In this document: positions 15,801 through 24,667 of the stretch, one piece after another | How positions within the stretch are numbered: position 1 is the stretch's first letter | Layout: each line of letters begins with the position of its first letter | Assembly: GCF_048270265.1 (NCBI RefSeq) | Contig: NZ_JBLWTD010000007.1 | Location: forward strand, 65,880-129,879 | Direction: 5' to 3' | Origin: Maricaulis sp048270265 | GTDB taxonomy: Bacteria; Pseudomonadota; Alphaproteobacteria; Caulobacterales; Maricaulaceae | Length of the DNA stretch: 64,000 nt | Notes under the pieces: generated by a model | What the model was told of the DNA's origin: nothing | Databases searched by the model: none | What the model saw: only the letters and a program-made list of their open reading frames with translations | Program-made: the position numbers and the translations under genes

Positions 15801-17345
15801 ATGACTCGCGATCATGATAACGCCGGCTCGCCGGAGGGCCGGGTAACCGGGCTTGGCTCCGGTACAAGGGGCGATCTCGACCTGTTCGATGTCATAGCCC
15901 TGGCATGGTCGGAGAAGGGTTTCATCGCCCTGGTCTTCGCCGTGATTTTCGCGATCGGCGTGTCCCTGTCGCTGACCATGCTCAAGCCGAGTTATGAAGC
16001 GCACTCCAGCCTGATGATCCTGCAGGACGACAACCCGACCCCGGCGACAGCCGGATCGGGCGATGCCTTCACGCTCGCCCAGGTCATGCAGTCGGAAAGC
16101 CAGTTGCTCAGCTCCGCCACGGTATTGCGCCGCGCCCTGGCCGATATCGGCCCGGAAGCGGTGCTTGGCGAAGCTGTCGCGGGCGACGCCGAGACCGCAG
16201 CGCTGAAGACCATGGGAAATTCCTTCTCCCTGTCGCGTGAACCGAATTCGACTGCGATCAACGCCAGCTACACCACGGGGTCGGCCGAGCGCGCCGCCCT
16301 GGTGCTGAACGCGATCATCGATTCCTATCTCGCCTATCGTGAGGAAATCCTGATCGAGACCGGGGTGCAGGGCCTCTCCGTGCGGCGTGCCCAGGCCAAT
16401 TCCGCCGTCGAGGCTGCGCAGGCGGCAAGGGATGCCTTCCTGCTGCGCCATGACCTGTCGAATTTCGAAATCGAACAACAGACCACCGACGCCCTCGTTG
16501 GCAATCTGACGGACCGGGTCAACACATCGAGCGCCAATCTCGATTCCGCGCTGGCCGGTGCTGCCGCGATCCGCGAGCGCCTGCGCAGCGTGCCCGAAAG
16601 TATCGAACTCTATGTCGAGAACGGTATTGATGCCGTTCTGCTCGACCGCCAGTCGGAACGGGCGCGCCTCCTGTCACGGTATCAGCCCGGAGCGCCGGCC
16701 GTGGTCGCGCTTGACCGTGAGATCGAGGCGATCGAAACCTTCCTGGCCAGCGGCACGTCCGATGGCCGCGGTCAGAGCCGCACCGGCCCCAACCCGGTCC
16801 GGCAGGCGCTGGAGACCGATCTGGCGACCCGTGAGGCCAATGCCCGCGCCGAAACCTCGATGCTGGCAGCGCTGGAACAACAATTGCGCGTCAATCGTGA
16901 CGAGGCGGCGCGCCTGCGTCAGCTGGAGCCGGAATTCACCCGCCTGCAGCAGAACGTGATCGCGGCCGAGGCTGCGGCGGCTGTCGTCGCCGGACAGGAA
17001 GCGACCGCGTCAGCGCGCCGCTCCTCGACGCTTGGTGGTGCCGATGCTGTGCGCCTGATCGACCGGGCCATGCCGCCCCTCCAGGCCAGGTCCATGAAGA
17101 AACTGGGCCTGATCGCGTCCTTCGTGATGGCTGGCGGCATCGCACTCTTCACCGGGCTGATGCGCGGCTACTGGCGTGTCTACATTGCTGCCGGCGGCGT
17201 TCCGGCCACGAGAACGGCACCTGAAACTCCGCGTGCACCTGTGGCCGCACCGGCGCCTGCCGCGGCAGCGGCCGCATGGCAGCCCGCCAATGATCTGCCG
17301 CCCGACATTCCGATCCTCGCACGTGTTGCCGACCGCACAGCGTAA
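15801..17345 (+). CDS. hfsA: Polysaccharide co-polymerase / chain-length protein (Wzz/GumC, HfsA-like)
   Basis: A 514-residue inner-membrane protein. A Wzz region with a first transmembrane helix at about 40-60 is followed by a long periplasmic coiled-coil domain rich in Ala/Glu/Gln (to about 420). A second helix lies at about 433-455, and an Ala/Pro-rich cytoplasmic tail follows. The periplasmic part has the GumC-type VRRAQANSAVEAAQAARDAF and final LEPEFTRLQQNV blocks. No kinase domain is fused; the kinase-like partner is the next gene. It controls polymer length and links to the export channel. It is first in a plus-strand run (hfsA-hfsB-hfsC). Confidence 0.82.
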   Translation: MTRDHDNAGSPEGRVTGLGSGTRGDLDLFDVIALAWSEKGFIALVFAVIFAIGVSLSLTMLKPSYEAHSSLMILQDDNPTPATAGSGDAFTLAQVMQSESQLLSSATVLRRALADIGPEAVLGEAVAGDAETAALKTMGNSFSLSREPNSTAINASYTTGSAERAALVLNAIIDSYLAYREEILIETGVQGLSVRRAQANSAVEAAQAARDAFLLRHDLSNFEIEQQTTDALVGNLTDRVNTSSANLDSALAGAAAIRERLRSVPESIELYVENGIDAVLLDRQSERARLLSRYQPGAPAVVALDREIEAIETFLASGTSDGRGQSRTGPNPVRQALETDLATREANARAETSMLAALEQQLRVNRDEAARLRQLEPEFTRLQQNVIAAEAAAAVVAGQEATASARRSSTLGGADAVRLIDRAMPPLQARSMKKLGLIASFVMAGGIALFTGLMRGYWRVYIAAGGVPATRTAPETPRAPVAAPAPAAAAAAWQPANDLPPDIPILARVADRTA

Positions 17346-17384
17346 GCGCGGCGTTAACTCTGTTGGCCGCACTCTCCACGCACT

Positions 17385-18047
17385 GTGAGTCGTCTCACGC
17401 TGCGTGCGAACCCGATGATGAATTTGACAGCCGAATTGTCCCAGCTGATCGATCAGCTTGAACCGATCGCCCGGCCCGGCGGGCAGGGGCGGGCCCTGAT
17501 GGTGATGGGATCGCGTCCCGGCGCCGGCGCCTCGACCGTGGCCCGCGAACTGGCCCGGCTGGCGGCGCTGCGCTCGCAGCGCGGTGTCTGGCTCTATGAT
17601 CTCGACTTTTCCGGCAATGCTCAATCGCGTGCCGCGCGCGTGCAGGGTCCGGCCTTTGATGCGGCCCTGGGGCGCGAACCCTTCTGGGCTCTCAAGACCG
17701 GTCGTGGCCGCGCACGGATCGTGGCGCGCCAGTCCGTGGTGCCCAATCTCTTCGTCAGCGAGTTGCAAAGCGAGCCTGGCGCCGTCGAGAGCGTCGGACT
17801 GCGTGCTGCCCCGGAATATTGGTCGGCCGTTCGCGAGGCGATCGACCTGGCGATCATCGATGCGCCCAGCAATTCCGTTGCCCCACTCAGCCTGGCCGCC
17901 GATCTCGACGGGGTGATACTGGTCGCAGATGCCCGCGATCCCAACGGTGCCGGCCTGCAGGCCCGCCGTGCGGCGATCGAGGCCCGCGGCGGAGTGGTGG
18001 CCGGTCTGATCCTCAACCGGACGGACCGAATCCAGAGCGCGGCATGA
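17385..18047 (+). CDS. hfsB: BY-kinase/CpsD-like ATPase with degenerate P-loop (HfsB-like)
   Basis: A 220-residue protein with the fold pattern of tyrosine autokinase domains (CpsD/Wzc C-half). The Walker A region reads GSRPGAGAST (42-51): Ala49 stands where the invariant Lys should be. The Walker A' region keeps D-x-D (WLYDLDF, Asp72 and Asp74), and Walker B is LAIIDAP. No C-terminal Tyr cluster is present. Kinase activity is therefore doubtful. The start is a GTG at 17385; ATGs at 17415/17418 are alternatives, and no clear ribosome-binding site decides. Its stop overlaps the polymerase start (ATGA, 18044-18047). Confidence 0.75.
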   Translation: MSRLTLRANPMMNLTAELSQLIDQLEPIARPGGQGRALMVMGSRPGAGASTVARELARLAALRSQRGVWLYDLDFSGNAQSRAARVQGPAFDAALGREPFWALKTGRGRARIVARQSVVPNLFVSELQSEPGAVESVGLRAAPEYWSAVREAIDLAIIDAPSNSVAPLSLAADLDGVILVADARDPNGAGLQARRAAIEARGGVVAGLILNRTDRIQSAA

Positions 18048-19318
18048 GTCCGATCGCCGCCCGCGAGCCGCTCTTTCTGAGCGTGTTGCGGCAGGCGCCA
18101 GGTCTGCGCTCTGTGCGCTTTGTCGAAGCCGGCTTCACCGTGCTGGCACTCTTCCTGTTTTCCCAGGCCCTGATCGGGCCGATCTTCGCGCCCTCGGGCA
18201 GCGACGAGACCTCGGTCGTGCTGCGCCTGATGTGGCTGCCGGTCTATGCCGTGGCCGTGTTGCTGATGCTGGCAAGGCCCGGCGCGGCGCTGCGCACGCT
18301 CGGCAGCAATCTGCCCCTGCTCATGCTGATCGGCCTGATGGCTGTCTCGGTCACGTGGTCGGTCGCACCGGACACGACGATCCGGCGGGCCTTCGCGCTG
18401 GCGATGTGTTCCTGTTTCGGGCTGTGGATGGCCTCTCGCTGGAGCTGGCGCGAGATGATCCTGCTCATTGCTTCCACCTTCGTCCTGCTGGGTCTGGCCA
18501 GTGCCGCGATGGCGATTGCCGTGCCGTCCATGGGGATTGACCACGCCGTCCATGTCGGGGCGTGGAAGGGTGTGTTCTGGGAGAAGAATACGCTTGGCGC
18601 CGTGATGGCCTGGGGCGCGGTCAGCGGCTATGCCGCCAGCCGGGTCGACCCGAAGCACTGGTTGTTCTGGATGGGCTGCGCGGCAATGTGTATCGCGCTC
18701 GTCCTGCTCTCGACCTCGAAGACAGCCCTGCTGTCCTGCCTGCTCGGAACCGGGATCGTGATCGGGATCGCATTGTGCCGCCGCGGCTTCGGTTTCGCTT
18801 CGCTGATGTTCTTTCTCGGACTGACGGGCGGCATCACCATTGCGACGATCATGCTGATCGCCCCGGTCGAGGCGCTGCAGGCGCTCGGTCGCGACGCGAC
18901 ACTGACCGGGCGGACCGATATCTGGGGCGTGCTGATCGAGGAAATCCGTACCGTGCCCTGGACGGGCTATGGCTATATGGCGTTCTGGACAGCGGAAAAC
19001 GGGCCGGTCTTCTGGGTCCGTCAGGCGACCCACTGGGATGTGCCGACGGCGCACAATGGCTGGATCGAGATCGCACTGGCGATCGGTTTCCCCGGCGTGG
19101 TGCTGACGGCGATGGTCTATCTCCACGCCTTCCTGCGAGCGGTCGGCCGGATCTTCCGCGGACCGGAGACCTATTGGGCGCTGGCCTTTGTTTCCATGGT
19201 GCTGCTGGTCAGCATCAGCGAGAGCAATCTCGTGCACCAGAATTCGCTTGGATGGGTCCTGTTCGTGGCCACTTCGGCCAAGCTGGCCGAGCGCCGCGAC
19301 AAGCGCAGCCAGGCCTAG
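18044..19318 (+). CDS. hfsC: O-antigen ligase/polymerase family protein (Wzy/HfsC-like)
   Basis: A 424-residue polytopic inner-membrane protein with about ten helices and the Wzy_C signature region: the AWKGVFWEKNTLG segment, STSKTALLSCLLG, then TGRTDIWGVLIEEI and HNGWIEIALAIGFPG. Such enzymes polymerise or ligate lipid-linked repeat units at the periplasmic face. The start overlaps the hfsB stop. The stop overlaps that of the convergent glycosyltransferase gene within a CTAG at 19315-19318. Polymerase rather than ligase is inferred from the absence of lipid A core genes. Confidence 0.82.
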   Translation: MSPIAAREPLFLSVLRQAPGLRSVRFVEAGFTVLALFLFSQALIGPIFAPSGSDETSVVLRLMWLPVYAVAVLLMLARPGAALRTLGSNLPLLMLIGLMAVSVTWSVAPDTTIRRAFALAMCSCFGLWMASRWSWREMILLIASTFVLLGLASAAMAIAVPSMGIDHAVHVGAWKGVFWEKNTLGAVMAWGAVSGYAASRVDPKHWLFWMGCAAMCIALVLLSTSKTALLSCLLGTGIVIGIALCRRGFGFASLMFFLGLTGGITIATIMLIAPVEALQALGRDATLTGRTDIWGVLIEEIRTVPWTGYGYMAFWTAENGPVFWVRQATHWDVPTAHNGWIEIALAIGFPGVVLTAMVYLHAFLRAVGRIFRGPETYWALAFVSMVLLVSISESNLVHQNSLGWVLFVATSAKLAERRDKRSQA

Positions 19319-20262
19319 CCGGCCGCGACGCTGTCGGGATCCGGCAAGGCGGCTTCGCTGCTCTCACCGTAGAGTTTCGGCTCCATCCCCTCAAACCAGA
19401 ACAGTTTGCCGCCGCCCTGAACGGCCTTGTCGAGCGCCTTGACCGCCAGCGCGCGCCGCAGGGGGAGGGCCAGCACCGCCAGGGGGGCGAAGATCAGCAT
19501 CTGGGCCAGGCCCACGGCCATCCAGAAGGCGATACCGGCATGGTTGGTGGTCTCACCGCGGGCGCAATTCTGTGTCGCGCCCTGGCCGAAGGCAAAGCTG
19601 CGCGAGAGCAGGTGCGCCCAGTCATTGCGGGCATCGCCGACCACTTCGACAGCCCGGGCCCGGGCTGACCAGCCATAGCGGACCCCTTGCTGCGCCAGCA
19701 GGTCGAAGAAGGCATCGTCTTCGCCGCCGGTCTGGTTGAGCGCGGTATCGAAGGGCTGGTCCGGCAGCTCGAAGCTGTCGCGGTCGAGCAGGGAGTTGCC
19801 GGTGCCATAGGGTTCGTCCAGCATGGTGTCGCTGGCGGGGCCCGGCCGCGAATACAGGCGTGTCGCCAGCTGGCCGCGCAGGCTGTCGGCCTGATCGACC
19901 TCGGCGCGCAGGGGGCCGAATACCAACTGGGCATCCAGCGTCTGCGCGGTTTCCATCAGGGCGGACAGCCAGTCGACGCAGGCGACCTCATCATCGTCGA
20001 GGAAGGCGATATAGCGCCCCTTGGCGGCAGCAAAACCCGCATTGCGGGCATTGGCGACCCCGGGCCGTGGTTCATGCACATAGACGACCGGACAGCGCGC
20101 GACTGCGCTGGCATTGGCGGCGATGCAGCGCGCGGACGCTTCAGGCGAATTGTCGACAATGATGATTTCATCTGGACGCAGCGACTGGGCCAGCACGCTC
20201 TGGAGCGCCACACGCAGGCCTTCGGGCCGGCGGAAGGTCGGGATCATGACCGAGACATTCAT
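19315..20262 (-). CDS. Family-2 glycosyltransferase (HfsG/HfsL-like)
   Basis: A 315-residue GT-A glycosyltransferase. It opens with VSVMIPTFRRPEGLRVALQSVLAQS, followed by IIIVDNSPEAS and the DxD motif region (KGRYIAFLDDDEVACVDWL, near residue 95). The acceptor-side GTGNSLLDRD and GGEDDAFFDLL blocks are typical. A C-terminal hydrophobic segment (about 245-270) suggests membrane association. It adds a sugar to the lipid-linked holdfast-type repeat. I cannot decide between the HfsG and HfsL roles by eye. Its start overlaps the deacetylase stop. Confidence 0.82.
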   Translation of the reverse strand: MNVSVMIPTFRRPEGLRVALQSVLAQSLRPDEIIIVDNSPEASARCIAANASAVARCPVVYVHEPRPGVANARNAGFAAAKGRYIAFLDDDEVACVDWLSALMETAQTLDAQLVFGPLRAEVDQADSLRGQLATRLYSRPGPASDTMLDEPYGTGNSLLDRDSFELPDQPFDTALNQTGGEDDAFFDLLAQQGVRYGWSARARAVEVVGDARNDWAHLLSRSFAFGQGATQNCARGETTNHAGIAFWMAVGLAQMLIFAPLAVLALPLRRALAVKALDKAVQGGGKLFWFEGMEPKLYGESSEAALPDPDSVAAG

Positions 20263-21026
20263 TGGCTTTCTCCGATTTTCTTCATGGCGGCACTCACCGT
20301 CATCACGCGGGCACCGCTTTGCTCGACCGCGGCGCAAACCCGCTCCAGCTGGGCCGGCGTACAGCCCCATTCGGTTGGCTCGTCCTGGACGTCATGCATG
20401 TAGAAGATCAGCCAGCCTGGGTGCTGGATTAGCGACCGGGCGGCATCGACGGCGCGGGCAATGCCGGTCTCGCCGCCATCAATCGGCACCGACTTGAGCA
20501 GGGAGCGGTCACAGCTGCCGCGATTGATCGCGGCGTGCACACCGCGCATCGAGCTGAAACGGGTCGCCAGCAGGCGTTTCGCTGCGGGGGTCACTTCGCC
20601 ATAGGGATAGGCAAAGCTCTCGAGCTCGCCTGCAAAACCCAGGTCGCGAAGTGCCTTCAGATTGCGATCAATATCGGCCAGCATTTCACCGGCACTGATT
20701 TGCGAGCCGTCCTGATGCGTGTGGGTATGGCAGCCAATCTCATGCCCGGCGACGTCAAGCCGGTGCAGATCTTCCGCGACGAACATGGTGCCGTGATGAT
20801 TGCGGGTGCCGGCAAAACCGGCCGAGGCGTAGTAGGTGCCGCGCCAGTCGCGGGCCTCGAGGATCTCCGCGCCGGTGGTCGCTGCCGATTGCGGGAAATC
20901 ATCGAAGGTGAAGCTGACGATGGCGTGATCGAGATCGACACTGAGCGGAGCGCGCGCCGCGATGCGCGCCCAGCGCCGTCCGAGCTTGGAGATCAGGCCG
21001 CCTCCGGGATTATAGGGAGCATTCAT
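20259..21026 (-). CDS. hfsH: Polysaccharide deacetylase (HfsH-like)
   Basis: A 255-residue NodB-homology (CE4) enzyme, close to the length of Caulobacter HfsH. The metal/catalytic motif FTFDDFP (Asp42-Asp43) and the H-x-x-x-H zinc motif (EIGCHTHTHQD, His100 and His104) are intact, and FYMHD near the C-terminus supplies the last motif. No signal peptide is present, so it acts in the cytoplasm on lipid-linked GlcNAc units, exposing amines needed for adhesion (known for HfsH). The gene overlaps the neighbours on both sides. Confidence 0.85.
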   Translation of the reverse strand: MNAPYNPGGGLISKLGRRWARIAARAPLSVDLDHAIVSFTFDDFPQSAATTGAEILEARDWRGTYYASAGFAGTRNHHGTMFVAEDLHRLDVAGHEIGCHTHTHQDGSQISAGEMLADIDRNLKALRDLGFAGELESFAYPYGEVTPAAKRLLATRFSSMRGVHAAINRGSCDRSLLKSVPIDGGETGIARAVDAARSLIQHPGWLIFYMHDVQDEPTEWGCTPAQLERVCAAVEQSGARVMTVSAAMKKIGESQ

Positions 21027-21970
21027 CAGATCGCCTCCGCAGCCCAGCTGGCGCGCCAGAGTTTCAGTGCGGCAGCACGCAGCCGCACGGGAGCCGCCTG
21101 GCTGTTGGCCAGCGTCGCCCACAGTCCGCGTAGCAGACCCTGGCCAGGGATGGCGCCGAGCGTGCGCGCAGCCCGGGCTCCGGGCAGGCCGGCCAGATGC
21201 GGGTGTTTCTTGAGCAAGCGCGCGTAATTGACCGCGCCGTCGCGGAATTTCTGCAACAGGGATTCGGTGGTCTGCAGTCCGGCATGGCGCGCGGGATTGT
21301 CGAAATGGATCAGCTCATGCGTGCGCGCGGCGCGAACGGCCCAGTCGACATCCTCGAAGCCCCAGCCGGTAAAACCGGTATCGAAGGGCACGCCGCGCAT
21401 GACGCTGGCGCGGACAAGTAGATTGCTGGAGCAAAACGCCGTCGCCCCGATCAGGCTGCGCGCTGCGGCGTCCTTCTGATCACTGGTCCGGGCGAGCACC
21501 GCGTGCAGCTGATAGCGGCGGTCATCCGGTTCATCGGTCTCATAGCCGCCGAAGGCCGCATCGAAATCATCCAGTTCCAGACGGTCGAGATAATTGGCGA
21601 GGAAGGCGTCATGGCCCGGGTCCATATCGGCGTCGAGATAGAGCAGCCAGCGGCCACGCGCCTGGCTGGCGAGCAGGTTGCGCCCGGCCGAGCGGCCGAT
21701 GTTTTCTGCTGCACTGAGCAGTCGCGCCGGCGCGCTCAGGGCACGAACGGCGCGCGCGACGGCGTCGTTAAGGGTCAAATCGGGACAACCATCATCGAGC
21801 AGCACGATCTCGATGTCGCGGCGCACGCCGATCAGCGGATTGAGGGCGGCGGCGAGGGCGGTCGGATCGTCGCGATAGAAGGGCACGAGGATGGACAGCG
21901 TGATGCGCTCGGCGCGCTGCGAGGCTGTATTGGCCAGTTCGGCAAATTGCGGGGTCGCGGGATTTCGCAT
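21026..21970 (-). CDS. Family-2 glycosyltransferase with Glyco_tranf_2_2-type C-terminus (HfsL/HfsG-like)
   Basis: A 314-residue glycosyltransferase. The GT-A core reads LSILVPFYRDDPTALAAAL, EIVLLDDGCPD, NIGRSAGRNLLA and WLLYLDADMDPG (DxD). A galactosyltransferase-like C-terminal block, FTGWGFEDVDWAVRA, supplies the catalytic acidic pair. The ATG at 21970 (MRNPATP) is chosen because homology starts soon after. Its stop shares one base with the deacetylase start (TGATG). It is the second of two GT2 enzymes in the minus-strand operon. Confidence 0.82.
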   Translation of the reverse strand: MRNPATPQFAELANTASQRAERITLSILVPFYRDDPTALAAALNPLIGVRRDIEIVLLDDGCPDLTLNDAVARAVRALSAPARLLSAAENIGRSAGRNLLASQARGRWLLYLDADMDPGHDAFLANYLDRLELDDFDAAFGGYETDEPDDRRYQLHAVLARTSDQKDAAARSLIGATAFCSSNLLVRASVMRGVPFDTGFTGWGFEDVDWAVRAARTHELIHFDNPARHAGLQTTESLLQKFRDGAVNYARLLKKHPHLAGLPGARAARTLGAIPGQGLLRGLWATLANSQAAPVRLRAAALKLWRASWAAEAI

Positions 21971-21972
21971 GT

Positions 21973-23424
21973 TCAGGCCTCCACCGGTTTCATCATTGCG
22001 CGTGCCTCGGCCAGCCAGCTCCGGCAATCGGCCACATTCAGGGCGAGGGCGCAGGCGATATAGACAATGGCGCCTGTCATCCCCTGGGCGAGAAGCATCA
22101 ACCATGCCGACTCGATGGCTGGCAGGAGCATCACCGCCACGGCCATGACAGCAGTCGCCGCCGCGGCTTTCAGCCAGTCGGTCCAGGGCAGGGGAAGCGG
22201 GAAGTATTTGCGGCCCAGCCAGGCGCAGACGAGGAGGGAAAGGAAATAGGCGATCACCGTCGCGGCTGCGGCGCCGGCAATGCCGAAGATCGGGATGAAC
22301 ACCAGGTTGAGGCCGAGATTGAGCAGGGCCGCCGCGGCCATGATTGCCGCCATGCTGGCGGTCCGGCGCTTGAGCGTGAAGGCTTCATGGAAATAATAGG
22401 TCATCATCCCCTTCATCAGGCCCGACAGGGCGATCCAGGGCAGGATGATGGCGGCCTGCTCGCGCAGATTTTCGCCGATGATGATGGTTGTCAGCGGCAC
22501 CGCGACCAGCGCGAGGCCGGCTGCGGCCGGGAAGGCGATCAGCGCCATCAGGCCGGCGGCGCGGCCGGCGACGTCGCGGGCTGCTTCGGCACCCTCGCTT
22601 TCGAGCGCCTTGATGGTCAGCGGCCAGACGGCGGCGCCGAACCAGATGAAGATGATGTCGAGCAGCCGGTCGGCGAGGCCATAGCCGGCCGCATACATGC
22701 CCACGGCACCCTGGCCGAGAAAGGCCGCGATCAGGAAGCGGTCGCCGACGGAGAGCAATTGCTCGAATACCAGCGAGGCGGAGACCGGCGCACCGAATTT
22801 GGCATAGGCCTGGGCGCGCACCAGCTGGCGGCGGCCCTTGGCGGCGCGGCGCAGCATCAGTGGCAGGTCAACGACCAGGGCGACGGCGGCGGCGATCGCC
22901 ATGCCCATGAAAATGCCGGCGGCGCCGAGATCGGTGGTAAAGATGATGCCGACGCCGATGATGAAGCCGAGCATCAGCGATCCGGCCTCAAGGGCTGAAT
23001 AGCGGCCGATTTCACCGGCGGCGCGATGGGTGACGAGACCGATCTGCAGCAGGGCACGCAACAGCAGCGAGATGGCTGCGAAGACCAGGGCGGTTTTCAG
23101 CCGCGCATCGAAGGGCAGGAAAGTCAGCGCGGCGACGATCAGAACGGCGCCGGCGAGTGCCATCAGAAGATAGAGGCCATAGGCCGTCGCGAGGTGGTCG
23201 CCGAGCCGGCGGCGCGCTTCGGCCCGTGCATGGAAACGGGCAATGGCGGCTTCAAGCCAGGTGAAGGTTGCCATATGGAACAAGGACAATGCAGCCAGCG
23301 CCAGCGCGTACTGGCCGTAATCATCGGCCGAGAGCAGGCGCGTGAAAATCGCGACGCCGCCGAAGCCGACAATGGCTTGTGTCAGTTGTACGGGAAGATA
23401 TCCCAGAAGATGCCGTCCAAGCAT
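21973..23424 (-). CDS. hfsF: Lipid-linked oligosaccharide flippase (Wzx/HfsF-like)
   Basis: A 483-residue MATE/MOP-type polysaccharide flippase with 12-14 hydrophobic helices. The N-terminus has the family look (VGFGGVAIFTRLLSADDYGQYALALAALSLF). The ATG at 23424 is chosen because GGAG lies 9 bases upstream. It moves undecaprenyl-linked units to the periplasm. It is first in the minus-strand run flippase, GT2, deacetylase, GT2, and is divergent from the acyltransferase across 163 bases. Confidence 0.82.
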   Translation of the reverse strand: MLGRHLLGYLPVQLTQAIVGFGGVAIFTRLLSADDYGQYALALAALSLFHMATFTWLEAAIARFHARAEARRRLGDHLATAYGLYLLMALAGAVLIVAALTFLPFDARLKTALVFAAISLLLRALLQIGLVTHRAAGEIGRYSALEAGSLMLGFIIGVGIIFTTDLGAAGIFMGMAIAAAVALVVDLPLMLRRAAKGRRQLVRAQAYAKFGAPVSASLVFEQLLSVGDRFLIAAFLGQGAVGMYAAGYGLADRLLDIIFIWFGAAVWPLTIKALESEGAEAARDVAGRAAGLMALIAFPAAAGLALVAVPLTTIIIGENLREQAAIILPWIALSGLMKGMMTYYFHEAFTLKRRTASMAAIMAAAALLNLGLNLVFIPIFGIAGAAAATVIAYFLSLLVCAWLGRKYFPLPLPWTDWLKAAAATAVMAVAVMLLPAIESAWLMLLAQGMTGAIVYIACALALNVADCRSWLAEARAMMKPVEA

Positions 23425-23587
23425 GAAACGCTCCGCTCGCCTGTAGGGGGAAGCCTGCAAGATGAGTGCCGCGTGTAAGGGGATTGTCGTTAGGCGCGCA
23501 GACGTTCACCCTGCGATAAGGGCTGGTGCGTTATGCAAAGGGCGGGGGCGGCCCATCCGGGCCGGAAATGTAACTGGAATCAAGCCT

Positions 23588-24667
23588 ATGGATGTTGGAT
23601 CAAAACGACCCAGTGAACTGAACGCGGCCGAAAAAGAGGCCTGGCGGGCCTTTGTCGCCGCCGATGCGGCGCTGGCCAGTCCGTACTTTGCACGCGAATT
23701 CGCCGAATGTTGCGAAGAGGCCCGTGATGACACGCGTGTGCTGGTTGTACGCCAGCGCGGACAGATCACCGGATTTCTGCCGCTGCACACCGGCAAGCTC
23801 GGCTATGCGCGGCCGCTGGCGGGCCCGATGGGTGATGTCCAGGGCGTGATCGCCGAACCGGGGACACCCTTTGACCTGCAGGCCGTGCTGCGCCAGGCAG
23901 GCCTGCCACTGTTTGCCTTCCATGCCGGCCTGTCGAGCCAGCAGCCTTTCCGGGAGAATGCAGACGAGATTGTCGCGTCCTGGATGCTGGATCTGTCTGA
24001 AGGATACGAGGCCTGGGAGACGCGGCGGGGCCAGGTCGATTCCAAGGCGATGCGGACATTGCGCGGCCGCCGGCGCAAGCTTGGCGAGCTGGAGGAGGGC
24101 CATCGCTATGTGATGGAGGACCCCAGCCCGGAAGTGTTCGAGCGCATGGTCGAGTGGAAGAGCCAGCAATATGCCGCCACCGAAGTCTTCAACGTGTTTT
24201 CCGTCGAGTGGACGCGCAAGCTCCTCAAGGCGGTGCTGAGCCGCAAGGGTGAATTCTTCTCCGGCAGCTCGTCCTCGCTCTATGTCGGCGACCGGCTTGT
24301 CTCGGTCCATATCGGTATGGAGAGTGACCGGCTGTCACACTACTGGTTCCCCGCCTATCACGCCGACTATGCCCGCTTGAGCGCGGGCGTGCTGCTGCTC
24401 ACCGAGGCGGCCCGCATGGCAGCGAGCAAGGGGCATCTGGCGCTCGAGCTTGGACCGGGCGATTTCCAGTTCAAGCGCGATCTGTCGAGCTATCAGGTCG
24501 GCCTCGCGCGCGGCTGCATCGCCAATCCCTCCTTGCTGAGCACGACGCGCAATGCCGGCCAGGCGCTGACACGGGCTGCCGAAACGGCGCCGATCGGACC
24601 GGCGCGGCACTGGCCGGGCAAGCTGATGCGCAAGATCGACCGTCTCAGCGGATTTTACGCGCTATGA
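23588..24667 (+). CDS. hfsK: GNAT/FemAB-type acyltransferase (CelD/HfsK-like)
   Basis: A 359-residue BioF2/CelD-type acyltransferase with two GNAT-like halves. Recognisable parts are the N-terminal SPYFAREFAECCEEARDD region, the Arg/Lys-rich TLRGRRRKLGELEE helix, and HIGMESDRLSHYWFPAYHADYARLSAGVLLL, typical of the acyl-CoA-binding half. HfsK of Caulobacter is a GNAT-family holdfast protein needed for holdfast cohesion and binds c-di-GMP; this homology is by family and location. The ATG at 23588 starts the conserved part. Its stop overlaps the GH5-like gene (ATGA). Confidence 0.68.
   Translation: MDVGSKRPSELNAAEKEAWRAFVAADAALASPYFAREFAECCEEARDDTRVLVVRQRGQITGFLPLHTGKLGYARPLAGPMGDVQGVIAEPGTPFDLQAVLRQAGLPLFAFHAGLSSQQPFRENADEIVASWMLDLSEGYEAWETRRGQVDSKAMRTLRGRRRKLGELEEGHRYVMEDPSPEVFERMVEWKSQQYAATEVFNVFSVEWTRKLLKAVLSRKGEFFSGSSSSLYVGDRLVSVHIGMESDRLSHYWFPAYHADYARLSAGVLLLTEAARMAASKGHLALELGPGDFQFKRDLSSYQVGLARGCIANPSLLSTTRNAGQALTRAAETAPIGPARHWPGKLMRKIDRLSGFYAL

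Noticed and set aside
17621..19237. Minus-strand open frame of 538 codons
   Set aside because: Antisense to the kinase-like and polymerase genes; translation rich in His/Gln/Arg with no known motif.
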